Positions 22,906-33,330 of a stretch of 64,000 nucleotides of DNA are shown in pieces; positions within the stretch are counted from its first letter, which is position 1, and each line of letters opens with the position of its first letter. The notes beneath the pieces are model-generated. The model saw nothing but the letters and a program-made list of their open reading frames with translations, ran no database searches and was not told where the DNA came from. This stretch comes from Aegilops tauschii subsp. strangulata (taxonomy: Eukaryota > Streptophyta > Magnoliopsida > Poales > Poaceae): the NCBI RefSeq assembly GCF_002575655.3, contig NC_053037.3, positions 570,316,880 to 570,380,879 of the forward strand. Direction: 5' to 3'. The translations under genes and the position numbers were made by a program.

Positions 22906-23810
22906 CCATTTTCAGCAAAATTCATATTGCCTGCACAGCTGTTTTAGACAATTCATACAAGTGTCGCCGCGGCGTGGTGGGGCTGTTGGTGATGTTTTTA
23001 ATCTTGTAATGCTACCCTGGACGTCAGTTTCATATTAGATTGGTCACAAATTCTTTTTGGACTTTAAGAAGAAAAAAACACAGGGCTTCAAACAGCACAT
23101 CCAACTATCAACAAATAAGAATAGATCAGCCAACTAACAACAGCACACTCAGACTCAGGGCTTCCAACTCTTTCTCACACTAGAGTCCATAGATTGCTTG
23201 GTATCGACTAGGATTGATGCCGACACAGCGGGCGAGTGATCAAAATGGCTCCTACCCTTTTGGCAACAGAATCAAAGCCAGTGCAATTTTGCTACTCAAA
23301 GCTAGCACAAACTATTACTCTCTTGGCAACAGAATCTATGAATGAACTGCTCAACTTGTGCTAAATGTCTAGTGAGTAGGGAAACTCACGTCTGTGAACT
23401 TTATGCATTTACACCCTTACTATTACTTTTGTTTTCAAGTCACTCTCTGTAACCCCTCAAGCTATATTGGTTTGTTCATATTCTCTTCTCTTTGCTCATA
23501 GACTTTCATACTTCTTTTCCCCAACCTTGCTATATTTCCCCTCAATTTTGTGCTTGATTTCGACATCAAATCCATGTTAGACCAACCAGGGATCTGACAC
23601 TAAAGCGCACAAGCTCCGGCTAAAGAGCTCAATGTATGCCGGCAGGTCCATCAAGCACATCGACACCTGCTTGGAAGCACAACAGCCAAAATTCCGGCTT
23701 GTGGCGGCCTCTTAGCACCTGGAAGCCCACCCCGGGGCAATGGCGCCATGGGTGCCATCCTGGGCCTAGGCAACAACGCGCACTGGCTGGCGTCGGGCAG
23801 GAACTCCTAG
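22906..23810. other. Intergenic DNA, no gene seen
   Basis: Mostly AT-rich, with a GC-richer patch at 23590-23810. No protein family is recognised in the short frames. Confidence 0.4.
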
Positions 23811-24062
23811 GCCCTGTTTGTTTCGGATTCTGGGACCAGATTCAGCTTTGCCAGTGAAGCTGAATATGGAATCTGAAACAAACTGCTATTTGAAATCAGC
23901 TTTGCTAGTGAAGCTGAATTTGGATTTGGGCCATTTTTAGTGTAATTTTCTGAAGCACCTCAAAGTGTACTTCGGTGGTGAAGTTGATTCTGTGAATCAG
24001 CTTTGCCAGTGAAGTGAATCCATATGTGATTAAAATCTAAGTGAAGCTGAAACAAACAGGGC
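23811..24062. mobile_element. 252-bp MITE with gccctgtttgtttc termini
   Basis: The left end gccctgtttgtttc and the complement of the right end match over 14 bases. CCTAG occurs directly outside both ends and may be a 5-base target duplication. Inside, cagctttgccagtgaagctgaat-like units recur about four times. The superfamily is uncertain: such termini occur in several grass MITE groups. Confidence 0.65.
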
Positions 24063-24362
24063 CCTAGTTGCAGGGGCGGCCATAATCCGTTAACAAACTC
24101 TTTCGATCTGAGACCAACATAGCATAGCAAAATAGTTCATGCTAACAGCAACAACTGCAAAACATAAGTCAAGTTGCAGCAGTTGGACAAACCAGAAAGA
24201 ACATACCAGTTGCGCATCACAGTACCACATAGCATCCCACATACGAGTACAACTTTACTTGGCACAAACAAGCATTCCACAGCTCACCAAATAGGTTTTT
24301 CTAGCTGCTGCCAGGTCCAACACAAAATCCAGCTAGGTAACAGTAGTCTTATCAAAGAGCTA

Positions 24363-24444
24363 CTCCCTCTCATACAAAATAAGTGTCGCTATTTTGAATT
24401 GGGGTTAGCTCAAAACTGCAACACTTATAATGGATCCAGGGGAG
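24363..24444. mobile_element. Degenerate Stowaway-type MITE
   Basis: Starts ctccctctcatacaaaataagtgt and ends acacttataatggatccaggggag, flanked by TA on both sides. The two arms still pair with several mismatches. Confidence 0.75.
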
Positions 24445-24450
24445 TACTAA

Positions 24451-25208
24451 TTAACGTACAAAGATCCTTTTTGTTTCGTCGTAGTACTTGAGGTCAAAAG
24501 GGTCAGCAAACCCAAAATCACTAGCTAGTTCGTGGCAGTAAACCGGGCATCTCACCTCCTCGTATCGACTCTTGACGAGCTCGAGCTTGCAAGCTTTGCT
24601 GCTCCATTTTGCGCTCACCGGAGGCTTCAACTTGGCACCCACATTACCCACCGGAGAGAAACATTCGCTGGCCACCACAACCACCATCTTCTCTAGCACC
24701 CGCCCTCTCTCCGCGATGAACTTGAGGAAAGCAACCTCGCTTTTCAACCCTTGGAACTCGTAGAACAACACCTTCTTCAAGCTCTGTGTCACACATTTCA
24801 TCGGACCGCCCTCCTGCCAGAACTTGAGATTCACCTTGCCAGTGGACTGTTCACATTTTTTTGAGGACTGCAAATGAAATCGATCAGCAACTACATCGTT
24901 CAGGGATCTTATCAATTACTGCAGTACTACATATCATGCAGCACCATGCCACATACTAGTACAACACAGCCGCTATATTAATTGCAAAATTACCGACTTT
25001 ACCTGCACATGGAGCGTCTCCAGGTTGGGGAAGCATCTGAGAAAGCCGGGCACTTTCTTGACAGCATTGCGTAGCTCTTTAATCTCCCCTTTAGATCGTC
25101 ATTTGCCCCTTGCACGCTCTTGATGGCATACTCAGAAGTGTTTAAGAATTCATTGTTGGCCATGTCCACATCGCACACCGACTCGTTGTTGCCTCCAGAA
25201 TTGGCCAT
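24451..25208 (-). pseudogene. Inverted, partial FBD-protein copy with a foreign 5' exon
   Basis: On the minus strand, exon 24867-24451 encodes an FBD domain very like that of the 19540-21430 gene (KVNLKFWQEGGPMKCVTQSL, SEVAFLKFIAERGRVLEKMV) and is preceded by the same ttgcag acceptor. The upstream exon (25208-25003) ends with the FBD-gene segment PGFLRCFPNLETLHVQ, but its first part (from an ATG at 25208) is unlike the FBD gene. The two parts are out of frame by one base, probably a lost G in a GGGG run near 25086. No F-box or leucine-rich exon is present. It could be a chimeric gene or a truncated duplicate; a GC-rich patch at 25800-25915 might be its first exon. Confidence 0.6.
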
Positions 25209-25929
25209 GACCTACAAACACATCGCGTATATATACGATCAAGATAATATGCAATGTACAATAGTTCATGTGTTGGAAATATATGATTTTGTTAATTAAG
25301 TAGAATAGATAAAATTATGAATCTATTTTGATAAATAAGATATAGCAAAAACTGACTTCTATACATACACATACTATCATATATAAGAATAACTTCTGTC
25401 AATCACTACAAAAATATATATATAGATAGCATCAGAATGTCAAACAAGAATTTCCTTAGTGCTGACAAGAACCAAACCTAACAATAATAACAAGCAAGTT
25501 GATAATAATTCCAATCAACGTATGGCAAGTGATCTAATACACTTACACAAATTCTACAACCTAACTGATCTATACAGAGGCATGTCAACTTGTCAAGTAA
25601 ACAAAGAAAATTATGTTCTTTTATGGGAGTAAACAATGGAACCCTGATCTACAATTTTAACAATTTGATTTACATATGCCAGTCAACCTATACATAATTT
25701 CTACTAAACTTGCTCAGATTTGCCAACGGAGGGGGGACACAATAGCAATCGGACGGTTATCACTACAATTTCTGGCCGTTTGGCGTGTCCGCGCGAACGG
25801 AGGAGTGGATCTAACCTTGGCACCGGTGAGGGGCGGCGACGGGGCGGCGGCGGCGGCTTTGGTCCAACGGGAGTTGTGTCTAGCTAGCTACGACCGGGCC
25901 GGGTGGGGTGTGAAATGAGAGCGAGCGGC
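25209..25929 (-). other. Intergenic DNA with a GC-rich patch, possible promoter or 5' exon
   Basis: AT-rich to about 25720, then a GC-rich stretch at 25730-25915 with CGG repeats that looks like a grass gene 5' end. On the minus strand it would lie upstream of the chimeric FBD copy. No conserved protein is seen. Confidence 0.3.
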
Positions 25930-26316
25930 AGTGGACTTAGGTATTTTACTAGGTCATTGCTGGCGTTGGAAAAAATGGCAACGCCATAGCTAATCACAGG
26001 CCAAATAAAATGATGGCAAAACAAGCATAATATAATTATATACTATATATGGCGTGCAAAGAAAAATAACGCCAGCACTACCAAAATAACTATGGCGTGC
26101 AAAGAAAACCAATGTCACCAGTGGTTTCCAAACGGTGAGTGTATATGGGGCAATAGATTTGTGGCGTTTACAAAACAATCAATGCCAGCACTATGCTTGT
26201 AAAGCTGGCGTACGGATTTGGCCTACGCCAGCACTATTTGAAAAAAATAGTGTTGGCGTGGATGTAAAATGTCGCGCCACCAATGAAATTTGTGGCTAGC
26301 ACCTTTTCCACTAGTG
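25930..26316 (-). mobile_element. Terminal fragment of a CACTA transposon
   Basis: The right end ccttttccactagtg is a CACTA terminus (CACTAGTGGAAAAGG on the minus strand). Upstream, short words built on ggcgt and ccagcac recur in both orientations, as in CACTA subterminal regions. The other end was not found, so the left limit is approximate. Confidence 0.65.
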
Positions 26317-27598
26317 GGAAGGGGAAGAACAACGAAACATTGTACAGTGCCAAGGAAGATATCTTCTCAGGAGGTTGGTCTATGTGATGACGATGATGAA
26401 TTAGATATGGTGTCTATTCCCCTAAAGCCGACTAGCGAGGGAGGTGAGGAGAAAGGAGAAGATGGGAGCACAACGAGGAAAACCCTCGACTTTGCAGATG
26501 ACGGGGCAACGAAGCATGATACGACTACCACCACCCTAATACATATCCCCGTGGGAAAAGAAGAAACTAAAAAAGCAACACCACCAAAGCAAGACAGAAA
26601 GTTTGGCAGCATCGGTGGCCTCCCTCGAGGAGGACCGCTAGGCCTAATGTCTATCCTATGTTGGAACTATCGCGGGCTAGGCAACCCTGCGATAGTTTAT
26701 ATGTTGCACAACCTCGTGTGGGAGAGTGCGTGATGATTCTTTGCATGGTGGAGACGCAAATTGCGAAGTGTCACATGGAAGGCTTGGTTGGAACTCTGGG
26801 TTTTGATGGTACCTATGGAGTTGGTACTAGTGGCCACAACGGAGAAGAGGCTGTTTGATTTGGAATTGAGGATTTTTTTTCTTCTTCAAAATATCACTTT
26901 AGATGTGACTGTGAAAGAGACAGGAGCAGAGCCATGAAGGCTAACATTTTGTTATGGAGAGGCTAACAGGACCTTGATGTATTGCGACATGATGCGCTTT
27001 TTGAAGGCTCATTGCGATCTTCCATCGCTTTGCATTGGAGATTTGAACAAGGTTTTGAGGCGAGAAGAGCAATTTGGTTAAAATGAGCACGACATGGGTC
27101 AAATAAATCATAAATGCATTCAGAGAAATAGTCGATGTCTATCAATTGTGTGACTTGGGCTATAATGGACTGGACTAGACTTTTGAGAGGAAAACTCAAA
27201 ATAGTGATTACTACCGAGTTAGATTGGATCATGCTTTAGCTACGATTGATTGGTGCATACTTTCTCCATTGGCTTCACTGCGTCATTTGCATGTTGTCAA
27301 ATCCGATCATTTGCTTATACTGCTTCTCAATAATATGGAAGCTCGTAAACAAAGAATTGGCAAGTCACGTCCTTTCTGGTATGAACTAATGCGGGAACGC
27401 CATGAGGGTTTTCGGTCCTTGGTCGAGGATGTGGTTGCGGAGTTTAAGTGACAAGCTGAAAAGCATTGCGTCAACAATGCTAGGTTGGGGCACGACTACC
27501 TTCGGGGAAAAGTAATAAGCGTGTGGCTGAGCTATGAGAGGACCCTGTAACGGTAAGTGCATCTTATGAGGAGGTGAAAGTAGAGCAACGTTGACGGC
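26317..27598 (+). pseudogene. LINE endonuclease-domain fragment
   Basis: From 26648 the frame reads MSILCWNYRGLGNP, the start of the endonuclease/exonuclease/phosphatase domain of plant L1-type LINEs. Later pieces in shifting frames match the same domain (AKCHMEGLVGTLGFDGTYG near 26770, HCDLPSLCIGD near 27010, RHLHVVKSDHLLILLL near 27280). Many stops and frameshifts make it non-functional. It ends where element H1 is inserted. Confidence 0.7.
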
Positions 27599-27601
27599 TT
27601 A

Positions 27602-28994
27602 GAGCATCTCCAGCCGCGCCCCCAGCAGCCCCCCTCCCCCCCCCCCCCCCTCTCCAAGGCGATTTTTCCGCGCCGGCGCCCAAAAATCGGCCCAATCGCG
27701 TCCCCAGGAGCCCTTTTTCGCCGGTTTAGGCCGAAATTGGCGCCGGCGGACCCAGGCCGAACCCGGCGCGCTAGGGGCGCCGGGGAACGTGTTTTTGGCG
27801 CGAACGAGGCTGGGCCCGCCGAGTCAGCAAGACGCCGCTTCGTCGTCCTCGTCGCCTCGGTTCCCGCGGGAATCAATGCCAAGGCTGCGCGCTGCCACGC
27901 CGGTTAGCCTCCATTGATGCCGAGATCGCCCGCATCCGCGCGTCCCTGATGGAGGAGCAGCGGAACGAGCCGAGGTACGCCGTCGACAGCGAAACGCTGT
28001 GGACGATGTAATTCGAGCGCCGCCACCAAGAGCAGATTGCCTCCGTCAACGGAGTCATCCCCCGCGGCCGCCTCAACGCCGACGGGCGGCGCGAGTGGTG
28101 GGGCGTGCCAGGCCGCACCCTCGAGGCCGTCCTCGACCATAACGAGACCGGCAACATGTCGCGCCTCGAGTACCCGTCGCGGCCGTCCTTCTCTCACCGT
28201 CGTGGCAGCTCCTGGACGCCGCGGCGAATGGAGCCGGGGACGTCCTCGTCGTCGGGCTCTGGCTCGCTCTCCTCCGGCTCGCCGGCGCTCCGCCCCGTCA
28301 AGCCCGAGCCGGAGGAGACGCCGCTCCGGCGCCGCACCTGCAGCGGCGCCCTCGTCATCAACGAGGGTGCCCGTCCCTCCCCGCGCTCCTTCCGCCTGGT
28401 CCGGCTGAAGCCCGAGCGGGGCCTGCTCCCCGTGAAGCCGGAGCACGACGACCTGGTGGCCCCCAACGACGAGGCCGCCCTAAAATGGGCGAAGGAGGAC
28501 TATGTCCGCGAGCAGGTGCATTGCCAGCGCCGGGCGTACGCGGAGCTCCAGGCCCGGCGCCACGGGCGCGAGGAGGGCGGCGTCATCGTCCTCGAAAGCG
28601 ACGAGGAGGACGAGGCCGGGCCGTCCAGCACCCCACCGCGCGTCGGCGACCCTGGCCAGGGGTGCAGCAGGGACAGCGGCGGCTCCGGCGAGGCGCGCGA
28701 CGACGACGACGGCGGCGACTACACCCGTTTCTACAGGCTTCTCGGCATGTAGATGGCGGGCGGTGGACGCGGCGTAGTGGCTAGGCGTAGTTTGGCGTAG
28801 TAGTAGGCGTAGTTTGCATGTTTTATATTTTTTGTACAAATTTGTACGAAATATCACCGAGCTCGCGCGATATTGGCGGCGACCTGGGGGGCGACGACTA
28901 TGAACGGAGTCACCCCCACGCGCCAAGTAGCGCCGGTTCGCCCCCAGGCGGCTCTTTTTCGGCGCCCTGGGGAGCCGAACGGCTGGAGATTCTC
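27602..28994 (+). mobile_element. Element H1: gene-bearing non-autonomous PIF/Harbinger-like TIR element
   Basis: The termini are GAGCATCTCCAGCCG (left) and GAGAATCTCCAGCCG (complement of the right), flanked by TTA on both sides. A 3-base TTA duplication is typical of PIF/Harbinger elements. The GC-rich interior encodes the transposon-borne ORF annotated separately and no transposase. Compared with H2 it lacks a segment of about 385 bases holding a promoter and the ORF start. Confidence 0.65.
27895..28752 (+). pseudogene. Transposon-borne uncharacterised grass ORF in H1, 5'-deleted
   Basis: The frame reads EQRNEPRYAVDSETLWTM, a TAA at 28009-28011, then FERRHQEQIASVNGVIPRGR, WWGVPGRTLEAVLD, a Ser/Arg-rich stretch, KWAKEDYVREQVHCQRRAY, a Glu/Asp-rich stretch, and ends YTRFYRLLGM. 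I recognise it as a protein recurring in many wheat gene predictions, with no known function. It has no obvious catalytic motif; an acidic C-terminal part and a repeated Arg/Glu-rich segment are visible. From 28012 the frame is open to the stop, but the normal start is deleted (see H2). Confidence 0.6.
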
Positions 28995-28997
28995 TTA

Positions 28998-29731
28998 GCA
29001 CACTGGGAGTGGCTTCCCTCTCGGCAGCCCGGTAGCATGCCTGCCATAGAGCCCAGGAGGCTCACCAAGGATCTCGGAGGATTGGATATAGCATCTAGAG
29101 ATCATCTTGGCCCCCCAAGTCAAGATGACGGTGGGCAGAAACCGTGGTCCGCCGGTACTCGTCCTCCATCGATCATCGTCCCCGCCTCCGCGAGGAGGCG
29201 CTGCAGTGCTTGGGTTGTCCTCGTCGACCGAGATGATCTCGTTCTCGGAGGAGGCGGCAGTAGTGGATGACGAGGGCCTCAAAGATCGACAGCACCGACT
29301 CCAAGATTCGGTTCCTGAAGATCTAGAACTGTCGCCGCCTGCCGGCGCGAAGAACCAGGACTCGAGCATGGTGCAGACGATGGTCTCGCACCTGAGCGGA
29401 GCGGAGAGGAGAGGTGGGTGCGGTGTGGACAGCAGCAAAGCGCTACTTAAATAGGCCCGGTCAGGCAAAGGGATGCGAAGCCGGCTTTAATGCAGCCCAG
29501 CGGCCGGAGTAGGCTTCTTGGTCTCCGTGTCTGCATTGAAATGGCGCCGCCCGCTTGATCGATCGCGTCGCTCTGACTGGCATCAATGTCGTGGAGTCAC
29601 GTCCCCTCTAGAGCGGCACTGACTGGCATGCATGCGTGGCAACAACTTCTTACGGGAGAGGGCACGGGCGCTATAGAGGATTTTGGGTGGGACCGGGGTG
29701 TCGAACGTATGTTCCTTTACGTAGTATTCCT
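28998..29731 (-). other. Orphan GC-rich segment with a minus-strand ORF and TATA-like box
   Basis: Lies between H1 and H2. On the minus strand a TATTTAAG box (near 29446-29453) precedes a frame of up to 157 residues (29468-28998) with the segment MLESWFFAPAGG and a Ser- and Asp-rich middle. No family is recognised. Upstream of the box, words such as attgatgcc and ggcggcgcc also occur in the 5' part of H2, so this may be a truncated, inverted relative of the H family. Confidence 0.3.
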
Positions 29732-29983
29732 TTAGATCATCTCCAGCCGCGTCGCCAACAACCCCTCCAGGCGTTTTTTGCCGCCGGCGCCCAAAAAACG
29801 GCCCAGTTGCGCCCCCCGGAGCCCGTTTTTCGCCAGTTTGGGCCGAAACTGGCGCCGGCGGACCCAGGCCGAACACGGCACGTTGGGGCGCCGGGGGACG
29901 CGTTTTTGGCGCTAACGGGGATGAGCCCGCCGAGCCAGCGAGACGCCGCTTCGTCGTCCTCATCGCCTCGGCTGCCGCGCCGG

Positions 29984-31519
29984 TGAAAGGATCGAGAAGA
30001 GGTGTCTAGAGGGGGTGAATAGACTCTTAGTAAGAAAAGTTGCAGTTTTTAATTTCTTTAAGTTGAAGTGGAGTTTTAGCACAAGTTTAAACATTCATAA
30101 TACATATCAAGCAAGCATGGCAAGAGTATATGAGCAGCGGAAAGTAAATCATGCAAATTGCAAGAATGTAAACGGATGGGATTGGAGTGTCCAAACGCAA
30201 TTGGAGACACGGAGATTTTTATCCGTGGTTCACGTTGATGGAGACTTCAACCCACGAAGGGTAACGGTTGCGCGAGTCCACGGAGGGCTCCACCCACGAA
30301 GGGTCCACGAAGAAGCAACCTTGTCTATCCCACCATGGCCATCGCCCACGAAGGACTTGCCTCACTAGGGTAGATCTTCACGAAGTAGGCGATCTCCTTG
30401 CCCGTACAAACTCCTTGGTTCAACTCCACAATCTTGACGGAGGCTCCCAAGTGACACCTAGCCAATCTAGGAGACACCACTCTCCAAAAGGTAATAGATG
30501 GTGTGTTGATGATGAACTCCTTGCTCTTGTGCTTCAAATGATAGTCTCCCCAACACTCAGCTCTCTCTCATAGGATTGGATTTGGTGGAAAGAGGGTTTG
30601 AGTGGAAAGCAACTTGGGGAAGGCTAGAGATCAAGATTTATATGGTTGGAATGAAATATCTTGACCTCAACACAAGTGTAGGTGGTTCTCTCTCACAAAA
30701 TGTGTGTTGGAAGTGTAGGCATGGGTATATATAGCCTCCACACAAAATCTAACCGTTACACACAAATCACCAAACTCGGTGGGACCGAATCAGAAAACTC
30801 GGTCAGACCGATTTATTTCAAAATGTGAACGTTAGGATTTTCGGTGGGGCCGACATGATCAACTCGGTAGGACCAATGTGCTAGGGTTAGGGTAAAGCCT
30901 CATCTCGGTTGGACCAATTACACAAACTCGGTGGGACCGATTTGGGTAATAAGCAAAACAGAGAGTTGGCCAAGCAAACTCGGTGAGACCGATTGCATAT
31001 TTCGATGAGACCGAAATTACTGCAATAGGCAACAGAGAGTTGGCAAACCCATCTCGGTGAGACCGAGATCCCATCGGTGAGACCGAATTGACTAGAGTTT
31101 CTGGCAGTGGCTATGTCAAGTGAACTCGGTGGCGCCGGATAGGAAATTTCGGTGGGGCCGAGTTTGACTTTTGGTTTGGGACATATGTGGATGTGAGAAA
31201 GTGGTTGAGGGCTTTGGAGCATATCATTAAGCACTTTGAGCAAGCAAGCCATTAAGCAACACCTCATTCCCTTTTAATAGTATTGGCTTTCCTATGGACT
31301 CAATGTGATCTTGGATCACTAAAATAGAAAATGTAGAGTCCTGAGCTTTGAGCTTGAGCCAATCCTTTGTCCTTATCATCTTGAAGGGGTTCCACATCCT
31401 CTAGTCCACGCCACTCCATTGTTGAACTTATCTGAAACATACTAGATGAAAACATTAGTCCAACAAGAGATATGTTGACATTAATTACCAAAATCACCCA
31501 GGGAGCACTTGTGCTTTCA
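29984..31519 (-). repeat. Left (3') LTR of element B
   Basis: 1536 bp, tgaaagg to gctttca, with GCCGG directly outside. It holds a cluster of about a dozen tcggtnngaccga-type near-palindromes at about 30775-31160. It lacks about 35 bases present in the right LTR near 41547-41582, next to the tatatatag box. Confidence 0.9.
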
Positions 31520-33330
31520 ATCTCCCCCTTTTTGGTAATTGATGACAACATATATCAAAGCTTTAGATAAAGATATAGAGAATAACCAGTAAAGCTTTGG
31601 AAAGATATGTAACATGCATAGGCTCCCCCTATATGTATGCAATCATGCAAATATGGAGTGTAGGAGCATGTGAATGCATAAGCATGACAGAGTAAGCAAT
31701 GTGTTACATGTATCTTGGCTATATGCATCAGAGCAAAAGATGTGAATATAGGAAATGTACCTTCATGCTCATGAGTCCTTCTTGCAAATAGTATGTGCAT
31801 TAGCAAGAAATCCTCATGCACATGAGTGTGATGCATATACTTACCTTGTGGTCTTGAGTTGGCTTAGGAAGGAATGAACCTGAGTAAACAAGGTTAGATA
31901 ACACAGATACATCTACAAGCCAGAGCAAACAAAAGAAACCACAAGAGTACCAAGACTGGGATGACATGTAGAGAGTGAGTACTGAGTACTCTATTGGATG
32001 TAGACATGTCCCCAAAGGTAAAAGATATGCAATGAATTCAAAGATTTCCTTCCCTTAGATGTCTTGCTCCCCCTGAATTTTGTATGAGAGATGCTGGGAG
32101 AAGATAGGGAACTGAAAAGAAAATCAGAGCAAAGAAAATTAGCAAACATGAACATGTCTTTTCCCCTCTAAAGACATGTGACTTCTCTCCTCTTTGAATA
32201 CCAAGCATCTGGGGTTTTTGATGTGATTTCTCTCTTCCCCTTTTGAAAAATTAAGCTTTGATGTGATCTCTCTCTCCCCCTTTGACATCAATTTCCAAGA
32301 AGGGTTTTTCTGGAATGTGAGTCAAAATAGGTTTGGTCCTTGAGTCACATAGCAAAGCAGCATATAGAGTGTGACGCTGGTAGAGGATAAGAATCATCGA
32401 GTGGAGCTGGAACAAGTGGCAAATGGTCTTTTCTGCATGGAAATCGGTAACGCCAAGTTATGTACTTCGGTGGCACCGAATTGGTTCGGTTTGACCGAAC
32501 TTGACAGACCGGTGTGACCGAGTTCAACACAGAGAGAACACTTGTCACCTCAGCTCACTAGGCAAATAAGATCTCACAAAGATTTGCAAGGAATTAACTG
32601 AAAGATTTGCAATGAATTGGATGCAAGATATGCAGAACAAAACAGAGAAAAAATCTAGATGAAGTTTCTTTTTGATAAAGGAAAGGGAATAAATATGCAA
32701 AGGACAAATGCAAGAACTCAGAGAAACACTAGAGAACTTCATCTAGAATTGGCCGGTGACAAAGTCACCTATGTTAGAGTATATTGACTAAGGAGTCAAG
32801 TGAGAACACTTGATCATAAGTCATACTCATCGTTTAAGCTCAAAATGGGGTTACCATTTGTCGTTTAAGCATTTGATGTATTCACATCTTGTTGAGTTGC
32901 TTTGACCTATGTCTTGAGGTAAAGCTTCTCTAAGATGTAATGACATACCTTGGGTGGTGGTGTTGATCTTAGTCATGTAGTTGAACTTGTGTGGGTTGCT
33001 CGAGGTTGATGTAGCTCATCAAGAGTTGGGAGCACCACTTGGAAGTGAGTTCATCTACCTACATGGGTTAGTTTTGCAAGGAAGAGCACTTGTGTATCCA
33101 AAGTGACAATCATGAAATTTGATACCAAATGAAATTTGATATATGGAATTTGTCAAAGGATGTGTTAAAGGGTTCCAAGATTCCTTGTCTTCAACCACCA
33201 TTGTGTAGAGACTTGATGATTTAGAGATTGCTCAAGTTGTCAGTGAGTTGCAATCTCATATATTTAGATTCATCCAAGTACCTACAAGGGTTAGATAGCG
33301 TGCAAAGGTGCAAGTATATCCAAGACATAT
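31520..33330 (-). other. Non-coding 3' region of element B with several purine tracts
   Basis: No supported gene. On the plus strand ctcccc(c) tracts lie at about 31522, 31623, 32070, 32240 and 32274; the first, beside the LTR, is the functional polypurine tract by position. A short cluster of tcggt/accga words recurs at 32463-32522, like that in the LTR. The region continues for about 75 bases at 36733-36808. Confidence 0.6.

Noticed and set aside
28480..29001. Minus-strand 173-residue frame in H1
   Set aside because: Overlaps the conserved plus-strand ORF and H1 terminus; no family match.
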